The notes beneath the pieces are model-generated. The model did not search any database, was not told where the DNA came from, and saw only the letters and a list, made by a program, of their open reading frames with translations. Below, in pieces: positions 23,992 to 31,760 of a DNA stretch of 38,991 nucleotides. Within the stretch, counting starts at the first letter, position 1. Each line of letters begins with the position of its first letter. The translations under genes and the position numbers were made by a program. Location of the stretch: contig CALHBF010000030.1 in assembly GCA_937931205.1 (NCBI GenBank), positions 1 through 38,991 of the forward strand, given 5' to 3'. Source of the DNA: an uncultured Bacteriovoracaceae bacterium. GTDB taxonomy: Bacteria > Bdellovibrionota > Bacteriovoracia > Bacteriovoracales > Bacteriovoracaceae.

Positions 23992-24721
23992 CAACCTTTT
24001 TTGCATTAACTAGGTTAATGCTCTTAGGATACTTTTTGTTTTTAGTAATATAGCCGATGATTTTGTCCAGTTTTGTAATTTTTTCATCCCAAAGGTCAGC
24101 ACCCATGAACACGCTGGTCGCCTTTCCCGATAAACTGAAAATAATTGTTAAGTCATTGTTTTTATTAATAATGATTTCAGAAATCTTTTTTCTCAGTTCC
24201 GGTGAAACTTTCTTAATGAAATTGGTTAAATCAGCAGATGGGCCATCTGAAATCTGATCCGCCGACAGGGCAAGCAGGGGCAAATTGTAGATAAGTTTTT
24301 CTTCTGCACGCAGAAGATTTTCATAATGTGGCTCATACAATTTGTTATTATTTCCTAGAATCGCTGAATAGTGTTCTTCACCATTGGCCTTATAAACCTG
24401 GACTTTGGCCAAGGCTTCTGGACACTCTAGCTGCATTTTTAAGGTCTTGTTAACAGGGTTGTAACCAATGCGGTAATCAGAAAGGAAAAATTTCTCATCC
24501 CATTTCTCAGATACGATTTTTTCTTTCACATCTTTTAATGAACGCTCTTTTTCAAACTCTTTCATCACCAATAGTGCAAACATTCCTGATGATTTCGAAG
24601 GACACTCACCGAAGAAGGATTGGTAACGAATATTATTTTGAGTAAAACTCTCAGGTAATGAAGCAAAGAGAGCTGAAGAGAATGAAAGTGTGAGAATTGA
24701 TGCTAAAAGTTTTTTGCACAT
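23978..24721 (-). CDS. ftsQ: Divergent FtsQ/DivIB-like division protein
   Basis: Assigned from place and pattern rather than clear similarity. It lies exactly where ftsQ lies, between murB and ftsA. In the 247 residues: an N-terminal hydrophobic segment (4-20) that looks more like a signal peptide than the usual anchor behind a cytoplasmic tail; a POTRA-like region (about 60-110) ending DYRIGYNPVNKTLKMQLECP, comparable with the R-x-W/Y-P-x-x-L-x-V-x-V-x-E-x-x-P run of FtsQ; YNLPLLALSADQ where FtsQ has LPxLxG; and a C-terminal beta strand domain with FSLSGKATSVFMGAD, then KLDKIIGYI and SINLVNAKKVVVKF, like the G-x-x-V-x-L-G...K...L...I-x-L-R...V-V-V-K end of FtsQ. Predicted to be periplasmic and to bridge early and late divisome proteins. 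Start three bases after murB. Confidence 0.65.
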   Translation of the reverse strand: MCKKLLASILTLSFSSALFASLPESFTQNNIRYQSFFGECPSKSSGMFALLVMKEFEKERSLKDVKEKIVSEKWDEKFFLSDYRIGYNPVNKTLKMQLECPEALAKVQVYKANGEEHYSAILGNNNKLYEPHYENLLRAEEKLIYNLPLLALSADQISDGPSADLTNFIKKVSPELRKKISEIIINKNNDLTIIFSLSGKATSVFMGADLWDEKITKLDKIIGYITKNKKYPKSINLVNAKKVVVKF

Positions 24722-24724
24722 GAA

Positions 24725-25624
24725 TTAATGATAGGGGATTTTCACTTCCAATTCAAATTCAATTCCATAAAACATATTCATTTGCCACTTGATGGTATCA
24801 GTTAAGGTTTTAAATTGATCCCAATTTGAAGTCGATTGGTTTTCAATAAAGTTGGCATGCTTGAGAGAAACCTGCAAACCTCCGTTCTTAAATCCCTTTA
24901 AACCCAACTGATCAATCAAACGACCGGCCTGCATGCCCTTAGCAGGATTTTTGAAAACACATCCACAGTTACGGGTAGCAAGCGGTTGAGTTGTTTTTCG
25001 ATATTCTAGATAACTTTTTATTTTTGCCCCGACAGCTTCATCTTTGCCCCGATGAAATAATTTTGCCCCGACAATAATGTCACCGCTATCTACAAAATGA
25101 TTTTTACGGTAACTGAAACTTGAATCATTAATTTGAATTGTTTTTGGTAATCCGTTTTTATCAAGAAGATACACTTCTTTAACTAGAGAGCCGATTTCTC
25201 CCAATGCCGTACCGGCATTCATATAAATCGCTCCACCTAAAGTCGCTGGAATCCCCGTAAATACTTCCCAACCAGCTAAACCATACTTTACCGCCAGTGA
25301 AGTAAGATTAGTCAGATTAATTGAAGCAGGGAAAATATACTCTTCTTGAAATTGATCAACTGATTCTAAGTTAAATTCAAATTTAAGATTAATGACCAAG
25401 GCTTGTAAGCTTTGCGGAAGAATTTGATTTGCTCCCAAACCTAGAACGAGATAAGGATACTGAAAAAGATTCAATCGTTGTAGAAGTTTTGTCAAAGCCT
25501 CCGGATTTCGAACGATTGCCAGATCAGCATGAGATTGCAGACGAAACGTAGTCATCTTTGTGATATCTGCGTGCGCAGTAAATTCTACTCCCTCAATGTC
25601 TTGAATCGATTCTATTAAAAACAC
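24725..25624 (-). CDS. murB: UDP-N-acetylenolpyruvoylglucosamine reductase MurB
   Basis: FAD enzyme that reduces UDP-GlcNAc-enolpyruvate to UDP-MurNAc. FAD-binding blocks LGLGANQILP and WEVFTGIPATLGGAIYMNAG, then SFSYRKNHF, the TTQP strand and GCVFKNP. The usual sequence of the last block is G-S-V-F-K-N-P, where Ser donates a proton to the intermediate; here Cys222 stands in that place. Length (299) and absence of the extra E. coli domain point to a type II MurB. GTG start at 25624, overlapping the murC 3' end by 10 bases. Confidence 0.92.
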   Translation of the reverse strand: MFLIESIQDIEGVEFTAHADITKMTTFRLQSHADLAIVRNPEALTKLLQRLNLFQYPYLVLGLGANQILPQSLQALVINLKFEFNLESVDQFQEEYIFPASINLTNLTSLAVKYGLAGWEVFTGIPATLGGAIYMNAGTALGEIGSLVKEVYLLDKNGLPKTIQINDSSFSYRKNHFVDSGDIIVGAKLFHRGKDEAVGAKIKSYLEYRKTTQPLATRNCGCVFKNPAKGMQAGRLIDQLGLKGFKNGGLQVSLKHANFIENQSTSNWDQFKTLTDTIKWQMNMFYGIEFELEVKIPYH

Positions 25625-26991
25625 TTGGAGATCTCTCTCGTTTTTTTAGAAATGGCACCAGCTCCAAGACTCAAAAAAATTCTTCCCTGATTTTTTCTTT
25701 CAGTGATTAGTTTTTTCATTTCATCCAATGAACTCAAGTAATGAGCGCCGTAGCCTTGTTGCTTCATACTTTCAACTAAGGCTTCCGAAGTAATACCTGG
25801 AATCGGTTTTTCACTGGCAGGATAGATAGGAGAAATGAAAACTTCTTCTACTCCCTTAAAGCATTCATGAAATTCTTTCCAAAAATTCTGTGTACGAGAA
25901 TAGCGGTGAGGCTCGAAAACAACAGTTAGTGGTCTTGGATCAACCATTTTAAGAGCTGAAATAGTGGCCGCAACTTCTGTCGGGTGATGTCCATAATCAT
26001 CAAAGATAATGAATTGATCATTTTCCCAAATTTTTTCTAATCTCCGACCAACACCACGAAAGGCCTTTAAACCCTCAAGAATGGTATTCCACTCAATGCC
26101 CACTTCATGACATAAGGAAATGGCCGCAAGTGTATTAGAGATGTTATGCATACCAATTAGGTGGGTCTGAACTTTAACTTGAAAATCACCCTTATAATAA
26201 AGATCAAAGAGTGATCCAGAAGCAGACAATTCAATATTTTGAGCGTGATAATCAATAGGAAAACTCTGTTCTCCATGGCCATACCAAACAATGCTTCTCT
26301 TTACTTCACTCTTAAGTTCAACCGAAGCGGCATCATTGGCATTCAGGGCAACTCTACCGTAAAAAGGAACCTTATTCACAAATTCCGAGAAGGCGAGCTT
26401 GATCTTGTCCACAGTACCATAATGATCGAGATGATCATTATCAACATTGGTAAGTGCTGCCATAATTGGATTGAGATAAAGAAATGAACCATCGGATTCA
26501 TCTGCTTCCGCAATTAAGTACTGGCCGTCACCTTTCTTAGCATTTCCACCCAAATGATGAACAATCCCGCCGATGATATGAGTGGCATCTAATTTTGCTG
26601 ATTGGAATATTGAGGCCACTAAAGAAGTTGTCGTTGTTTTCCCATGAGAGCCAGCAATCGCGATTCCATATTTAAGACGCATCAGCTCGGCCAACATCTC
26701 AGCCCTTTTAATTAAAGGAATACCAAGTTCACGAGCGCGGAGGACTTCAGGGTTTTCGTTATTAATAGCTGAGCTGTAGATGATCAGATCAACGTCGTTC
26801 ACATTGTCTGCTTCATGTTGGTAATAAACCTTGGCACCTTTGGCAGCTAAATTCTGTGTAACAGGCGTTTCATTAATATCAGAACCACTTACACGGTAAC
26901 CATAGCCTAACAGGACTTCGGCAATACCGCTCATCCCAATTCCGCCAATGCCAATAAAATGTAGTTTTGTCTGCTTAAGCCATCCCAACAT
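25615..26991 (-). CDS. murC: UDP-N-acetylmuramate--L-alanine ligase MurC
   Basis: First peptide-adding Mur ligase: attaches L-Ala to UDP-MurNAc using ATP. N-terminal Rossmann GIGGIGMSGIAEVLL, P-loop AGSHGKTTTTSLVASIF (canonical Lys), central LTNVDNDHLDHYG with the catalytic His, and C-terminal IIFDDYGHHPTEVAATISAL. About 458 residues, normal. Start taken as ATG 26991 within the end of murG (overlap of 17 bases); the frame is open to a GTG at 27021 but the ATG gives the usual N-terminus. murB follows with a 10-base overlap. Confidence 0.95.
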   Translation of the reverse strand: MLGWLKQTKLHFIGIGGIGMSGIAEVLLGYGYRVSGSDINETPVTQNLAAKGAKVYYQHEADNVNDVDLIIYSSAINNENPEVLRARELGIPLIKRAEMLAELMRLKYGIAIAGSHGKTTTTSLVASIFQSAKLDATHIIGGIVHHLGGNAKKGDGQYLIAEADESDGSFLYLNPIMAALTNVDNDHLDHYGTVDKIKLAFSEFVNKVPFYGRVALNANDAASVELKSEVKRSIVWYGHGEQSFPIDYHAQNIELSASGSLFDLYYKGDFQVKVQTHLIGMHNISNTLAAISLCHEVGIEWNTILEGLKAFRGVGRRLEKIWENDQFIIFDDYGHHPTEVAATISALKMVDPRPLTVVFEPHRYSRTQNFWKEFHECFKGVEEVFISPIYPASEKPIPGITSEALVESMKQQGYGAHYLSSLDEMKKLITERKNQGRIFLSLGAGAISKKTREISKCF

Positions 26992-28024
26992 CTTCAAAAA
27001 TCTCCCGAATAATTGCCTCACAGGTCATATTACCTTGTGAAGGATTCTTGGTGTACTCTAACCCCCCAGTACGGGCCTTGACTAGAAATTCCTTCACCTC
27101 TTTTAATGCCACATCACGAGACACCTTAGGATCTAGAACAATAGTGCTGAAGTCGCTTGATTCTTGGAATATTTTTGCATTGTAGTACTGATGATTATCT
27201 GTCGCTTGAGGAAAGGGAAAAAGAACAACTGGTTTTTTAATAATCGCTAATTCAGAAACCGTACTTGCTCCTGCGCGAGAAATAATCACGTCACTCCACT
27301 CATACTCACTCTGCATATCGTCGATATATTTTTTCCCAACATATTCAACTGAACTATCTACAGCAGTTGGCTCACTTCCAATCTGGTGATGAATAACGAT
27401 TTCTTTAAATGGAGGATTCTTTACTAAATCAAAAACAACATCATTGATTTGTTTTGCGCCTAAGCTTCCACCAAAAACCAGTACGTGAAGTTTCTCACCT
27501 GGCCTTTTAAGTGTTACTGGACGAATCACCGAACGAGTGGGATTTCCCACCACTCTCACTTTTTCCAAATATCTTTCATTAAGACCTTTAGTCTTAGGGA
27601 AATGAACAAAAATCTTTGATGAGAAAAAGGATAGCAGTCTATTTGTTAAACCCATCACTGCATTTTGCTCTATGATGTAAACTTTAATTCCTTGGAGATA
27701 AGCGGCCAATAAAGTCGGGCCACAAACATATCCGCCAGCTCCCACCACAAAGGCAGGCTTAGTGGTTCTGAAAATTTTGAAGATATTCCAAAAGCTTGTT
27801 AGGTTGGACAAAACATTCTTAAAAAGCTGAACTGGACTCTTGGTTCTTAAAGGCTTTGAATCAAGATGAGTTGTTTTATACTTTGAGAGCAATTTAAAAT
27901 CTAATTCTCTTTTACCTGTGAGATATTCAACTTCGAAATTTAAAGTTTGTAATTTCTCACCTACAGCAATGGCAGCATTGATATGTCCGCCTGTTCCACC
28001 AGCTACCAGATACACTTTTTTCAT
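26975..28024 (-). CDS. murG: UDP-GlcNAc:lipid I N-acetylglucosaminyltransferase MurG
   Basis: Adds GlcNAc to lipid I on the cytoplasmic face of the inner membrane to make lipid II. N-terminal GGTGGHINAAIAV, second glycine-rich loop FGGSLGAKQIND, and the donor site ISRAGASTVSELAIIKKPVVL followed by PFPQATDNHQYYNA, the GT28 signature. The 349 residues match family length. Overlaps the ftsW stop by four bases (ATGA) and murC at its 3' end. Confidence 0.96.
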   Translation of the reverse strand: MKKVYLVAGGTGGHINAAIAVGEKLQTLNFEVEYLTGKRELDFKLLSKYKTTHLDSKPLRTKSPVQLFKNVLSNLTSFWNIFKIFRTTKPAFVVGAGGYVCGPTLLAAYLQGIKVYIIEQNAVMGLTNRLLSFFSSKIFVHFPKTKGLNERYLEKVRVVGNPTRSVIRPVTLKRPGEKLHVLVFGGSLGAKQINDVVFDLVKNPPFKEIVIHHQIGSEPTAVDSSVEYVGKKYIDDMQSEYEWSDVIISRAGASTVSELAIIKKPVVLFPFPQATDNHQYYNAKIFQESSDFSTIVLDPKVSRDVALKEVKEFLVKARTGGLEYTKNPSQGNMTCEAIIREIFEDVGMA

Positions 28025-29187
28025 CTTCCAAATGCCTTGTTAAATGTCGAAACTGCTTCCGACTCATTAACATTCTTAATCATTTTATTATCTTGGGTTT
28101 TAATACGAATACAGGCAAAGAAAAGTCCTAGGGCCACTAAGTTTGCCACGATACTTGAACCACCATAACTAATGAATGGTAAGTTAAGACCTTTCGTTGG
28201 CAAGACACCCAAAACAACTCCCATATTCAAAAATGCTTGAAAACCAATTGAAAAAATAATGGTCGTACAAAGAATTTGTCCGACTCGCGACTTCAAAGAA
28301 ATAGCAATTTTAAATCCAGTAAAGATAAAAGAAAGGAACATTAAAATGGTAACTAGCACCCCAATAAAACCTAACTCTTCACCTACTACTGAAAAAATAA
28401 AATCGTTATAGGCCTCCGGTAGATAAAAAAGTTTCTCATTACTGTTTCCTAACCCCTGACCAGAGAAGGAACCATTAGCGAAGGCAAGAAATGATTGAAT
28501 AATCTGAAAACCAGATCCTCTTGGGTCCTTCCAAGGATCCAAGAATGCTAAAACCCTCTTCACTCGATAAGGCGCAGCAAAGAGAATAGCGACTGCCCCG
28601 ACTGCCCCGACAGCAATTGCAGAATAGAAATACTTCCTCGGAAATGTTGAGAGGAAAGCAATGAAAGAAATAATTATAGAACAAATGAAAAAAGTACCAA
28701 AGTCTGGCTGCAAGACAAAGATGCCAAGAGGATAGAGGAGTCCAGTCATATAAAGCAGACGCTGCTTAGAAGAATAATTATTAAAATTCTCAAAGTACTT
28801 AATTGCAGCAAGCATCAGGCTGTATTTTAAAAACTCACCCGGCTGCAGATTCATAAACCCTAAATTGAGCCAGCGGCGAGACCCCTTGATATAAACACTG
28901 ATTCCTGGAACAAGTGTGAGGGAGAGAACAAAGCACATGAAGGCATTAAAAAAATAGGCATGTTTATAAAGAAAAAGAACCTTGAGACGAGAAACCACCC
29001 AAGCAAGACCCAAACCAAGTGCGATGTAAAAAAGCTGTTTCCCTAAAAAGTGATATGAACTTCCCATGTTTTCTTTGGCGTACATATAGCTGGCCGAAAA
29101 AACCATGATCACACCAAAGAAGATGATAAAAAAAACATTGATTAAAAAATAAGTAGTTAATTTTTCTTGTCGAGTATCTTGAGTCAT
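28021..29187 (-). CDS. ftsW: SEDS-family septal glycan polymerase FtsW
   Basis: Ten-span inner-membrane glycosyltransferase that polymerises lipid II at the septum with FtsI. Typical blocks: GVIMVFSASYMYA in span 1, FMNLQPGEFLKYSLML, PDFGTFFICSIIISF, SNEKLFYLPEAYNDFIFSVVGEELGF and the C-terminal GVLPTKGLNLPFISYGGSS. The 388 residues are normal. The ATG at 29187 has no Shine-Dalgarno sequence; instead a large hairpin ends three bases before it. The next gene, murG, overlaps it by four bases. Confidence 0.95.
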   Translation of the reverse strand: MTQDTRQEKLTTYFLINVFFIIFFGVIMVFSASYMYAKENMGSSYHFLGKQLFYIALGLGLAWVVSRLKVLFLYKHAYFFNAFMCFVLSLTLVPGISVYIKGSRRWLNLGFMNLQPGEFLKYSLMLAAIKYFENFNNYSSKQRLLYMTGLLYPLGIFVLQPDFGTFFICSIIISFIAFLSTFPRKYFYSAIAVGAVGAVAILFAAPYRVKRVLAFLDPWKDPRGSGFQIIQSFLAFANGSFSGQGLGNSNEKLFYLPEAYNDFIFSVVGEELGFIGVLVTILMFLSFIFTGFKIAISLKSRVGQILCTTIIFSIGFQAFLNMGVVLGVLPTKGLNLPFISYGGSSIVANLVALGLFFACIRIKTQDNKMIKNVNESEAVSTFNKAFGR

Positions 29188-29189
29188 AT

Positions 29190-29230
29190 AGAGCTACACT
29201 TTGAAGTTGGTATACTTCAAGTGTAGCTCT
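29190..29230. promoter_or_regulatory. Large hairpin abutting the ftsW start codon
   Basis: The 12 bases AGAGCTACACTT (29190-29201) pair with AAGTGTAGCTCT (29219-29230); one T bulges, and then GAAGT (29203-29207) pairs with ACTTC (29214-29218) around a six-base loop. In the minus-strand mRNA the stem ends two bases before the ftsW ATG and occupies the place of its ribosome binding site. No U-tract follows on this strand, so a terminator is unlikely; on the plus strand it is followed by TTTTC but no gene there needs ending. Confidence 0.6.
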
Positions 29231-29254
29231 TTTCATTGGAACTGGGGAAATATT

Positions 29255-30637
29255 TTAAAGTTGGAAAATGAGTTTTTTGTAGTAGTTCCCTTTCTCTTCA
29301 AAGTCACGGAATACATCTGTTCCTTCGTTTCCTGGACAAAGAAGGATGATGTCACCTGTGCGTGACTTCTGATAAGCAAGAAGAACTGATTCATCAAATG
29401 AACCAACAAGATAAGTCTGAGTCGCTTCTCCAAGAAGACGGTTCATCGATTCTTTCACTTCACCAACAAGAACCATTACTCTTACTTTCTCTTTAATCAC
29501 ATTGAAATATTTATCGAACGGAAGATCTTCAATCTCTTTACCACCTGCAATTAAAATCACTGGCTCTTTGAAAGCTTCAAGTGAAACCTTTAACTCATCC
29601 ATCGTTTCAGACTTGGAGTCGTTATAAAAACGCACACCATTCTTTTCAATCACAAATTCTAAGCGGTGTGGAATGCCAGGGAATTTTTCAATGCAATATT
29701 GAATAGCAGAGTCACTAACTTTTAGCGCCTTACAAGCAGTAATGGCGGCCAGTAGATTCTCGCGATTATTCTGACCGATCACTCTCATATCAGTCACTTT
29801 AAACTCTGAATGGTAGTGAATATTTGAGTGAATTCTCTTCTCGTGAAAATGAGTTCCTTGAATCTCAGCGATTACCCCAAGAGTGACAAATGACTTTCTT
29901 GAATACCAGAAAGTCTGAGCATTCATTGAACGAAGAGCTGAGTTTGAGGCAAGCTTATCGAAGTTTACAATCAGGCAGCTATTAGGATCAAGATTACGGG
30001 CCACTTTAAGGGCCGTATCAAGGTATTCTGAAGAAGATTTAAATCTTCCCATTAAGTTCTTTTCTTCTAGATTTGGATAAACAGCAAGAACAGGCTTGAA
30101 GTTATCAATTGTCTGAAGCTGAAGTGGAGAAACCTCTACCACACAGTAATCAATCTCTTCTCTGTTAGGAAGAGAAAGGAAGTTAATAAATGGCTCTTCT
30201 GAAGTACCGCCAATGAATACGTTCTTCTTATCAACTTTTAGCGTGTAGCCAATCATGTGAGCGATTGTTGTTCTTCCGGCACTTCCACAAACAGCAACAA
30301 CTGGCTTATCACAATGAGCGTAAGCAAAAGCGAAATCAGAATAAACTTCTCTGCCATGCTCACGAGCGACCTGAAGCTGTGGAAGATTAGGATCTACTGA
30401 AGAAGAATAGATAACGATATCTGCTTCAATAAAATCTTCATTCTTATGCTCACCCAGAGTCATCCCTGGAGTCGGATTAATTTTTTTAAGACGTTTAACT
30501 TGCTTGTTAAGGTCAAAGATAGGTTTGATATCTGTAACTCTAATGTCACATTCCCACTGATTGAAAAGGTTGATCAATGCAAAACCAGTTTTACCTAGTC
30601 CTACAACGAGTACCTTTTTCCCTTTAAACTTTTCCAT
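29255..30637 (-). CDS. murD: MurD-like UDP-MurNAc-L-Ala--D-Glu ligase with altered active site
   Basis: By place (between mraY and ftsW), length (460) and fold order this is MurD, which adds D-Glu. The N-terminal domain has VVGLGKTGFA. The C-terminal domain has PHRLEFV, NDSKS, AGGKEIED and DVFRDFEEKGNYY, matching HR-x-E, DSKAT, the GG motif and FDxFxNFEeRG. But the ATP/Mg centre deviates: the P-loop reads GSAGRTT (118-124) with Arg122 (codon AGA) for the invariant Lys; EVSPLQLQ replaces ELSSFQLE; and NLEEKNLMGRF (189-199) replaces the N-x-x-x-DH-x-DR-Y block, leaving no His; the carbamylated Lys has no aligned equivalent, the nearest being Lys211 two residues out of register. The LLSPACASFD strand reads LLCPGNEGTD. 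The frame is intact and a good AAAGGGG site precedes the ATG. MurC, MurE and MurF here keep the P-loop Lys. Confidence 0.85.
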   Translation of the reverse strand: MEKFKGKKVLVVGLGKTGFALINLFNQWECDIRVTDIKPIFDLNKQVKRLKKINPTPGMTLGEHKNEDFIEADIVIYSSSVDPNLPQLQVAREHGREVYSDFAFAYAHCDKPVVAVCGSAGRTTIAHMIGYTLKVDKKNVFIGGTSEEPFINFLSLPNREEIDYCVVEVSPLQLQTIDNFKPVLAVYPNLEEKNLMGRFKSSSEYLDTALKVARNLDPNSCLIVNFDKLASNSALRSMNAQTFWYSRKSFVTLGVIAEIQGTHFHEKRIHSNIHYHSEFKVTDMRVIGQNNRENLLAAITACKALKVSDSAIQYCIEKFPGIPHRLEFVIEKNGVRFYNDSKSETMDELKVSLEAFKEPVILIAGGKEIEDLPFDKYFNVIKEKVRVMVLVGEVKESMNRLLGEATQTYLVGSFDESVLLAYQKSRTGDIILLCPGNEGTDVFRDFEEKGNYYKKLIFQL

Positions 30638-30656
30638 ATATCAATCCCCTTTCTAA

Positions 30657-31736
30657 TTAACGTAGTTTTAGTGTTGCCAGTGCAAGAATCGCAAATAGCA
30701 AACTGATAATCCAAAAGCGTACAATCACTTTTGTCTCTGGCCACCCAGTAAGCTCAAAATGGTGATGAAGTGGCGCCATTTTGAAAATTCTCTTCCCGCC
30801 TCTTAGCTTGAACGAACCAACTTGTAAGATTACTGAAACGGCTTCAATTACGAAGACACCCCCAATAAGAACAAAAAGAAATTCGTTTTTAGTAAGAACA
30901 GCTATTGTACCTAAGCATCCACCCAGAGAAAGAGATCCAACATCTCCCATGAAGATTTCAGCAGGATAGGTATTATACCACAAAAAGCCGACTCCTGCGC
31001 CAACAAGTGCAGCTGCCAGAACTAATAGTTCTCCCACATCATGGACATAAGGAATAAACAGATAGTTCGCTAGCTCAACGTGACCTGATAGGTAAGCGAG
31101 AAGACCTAGTGTTGCTGCAGAAATGATAGTTGGACCAATGGCCAGTCCATCAAGACCGTCAGTTAGATTAAGAGCGTTACTTGAACCAACAATGACAAAA
31201 GCAGCAAAAGGTATATAAAACCATCCAAGATCAATAATCGAACCCTTGATGAATGGAACATACAACTTAGTATCGATCACATTATATTTGACCATCAAAA
31301 AGCCGGCCAAAAGTCCAGTCGCAAACTGCCACACAAGCTTTTGCCTTGCACTAACACCTTTGGGATTCTTTTTGAGAACTTTAAGATAGTCATCGACCCC
31401 ACCAAGGAAAAAGTAGGAGATTGTTACCATCAGAGCGATCAAAAATGGCAGCGTGGCAAAGTTTCCACAAATCAAACAAGTGATAAAAGCACTACCTAAA
31501 ATGAAAACCCCACCAAATGTTGGTGTTCCTTTCTTTTTTAAGTGAGTTTGTGGCCCGTCTTCACGGATTGCCTGACCAAATTGCTTTACTTTCATCAACG
31601 CGATAAATCGCTTTCCCCATACGATTGAAATAATCATAGAGAGAATGAAAGCGATAAATGTGCGCGTAGTGATGTACTTAAAGACGTTAAACAATTGAAA
31701 CTGTTGACTAAGAGGGTATAGCCAGTGATATAGCAT
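30657..31736 (-). CDS. mraY: Phospho-MurNAc-pentapeptide transferase MraY
   Basis: Ten-span inner-membrane enzyme that joins phospho-MurNAc-pentapeptide to undecaprenyl phosphate, forming lipid I. Diagnostic stretches: DGPQTHLKKKGTPTFGG, FLGGVDDYLKVLKKNPKG with the catalytic aspartates, NALNLTDGLDGLAIGP, MGDVGSLSLGG and the cytoplasmic MAPLHHHFELTGWPE. The 359 residues are usual length. It sits between murF and murD with gaps of about 20 bases. Confidence 0.97.
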   Translation of the reverse strand: MLYHWLYPLSQQFQLFNVFKYITTRTFIAFILSMIISIVWGKRFIALMKVKQFGQAIREDGPQTHLKKKGTPTFGGVFILGSAFITCLICGNFATLPFLIALMVTISYFFLGGVDDYLKVLKKNPKGVSARQKLVWQFATGLLAGFLMVKYNVIDTKLYVPFIKGSIIDLGWFYIPFAAFVIVGSSNALNLTDGLDGLAIGPTIISAATLGLLAYLSGHVELANYLFIPYVHDVGELLVLAAALVGAGVGFLWYNTYPAEIFMGDVGSLSLGGCLGTIAVLTKNEFLFVLIGGVFVIEAVSVILQVGSFKLRGGKRIFKMAPLHHHFELTGWPETKVIVRFWIISLLFAILALATLKLR

Positions 31737-31760
31737 GCTTATCCTTTTAAAAAGATAAAC

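Noticed and set aside
24121..24133. Second CCCGATAA, inside the ftsQ-like gene
   Set aside because: There is no TAAA-type -35 box 11 bases upstream and no plus-strand gene follows.
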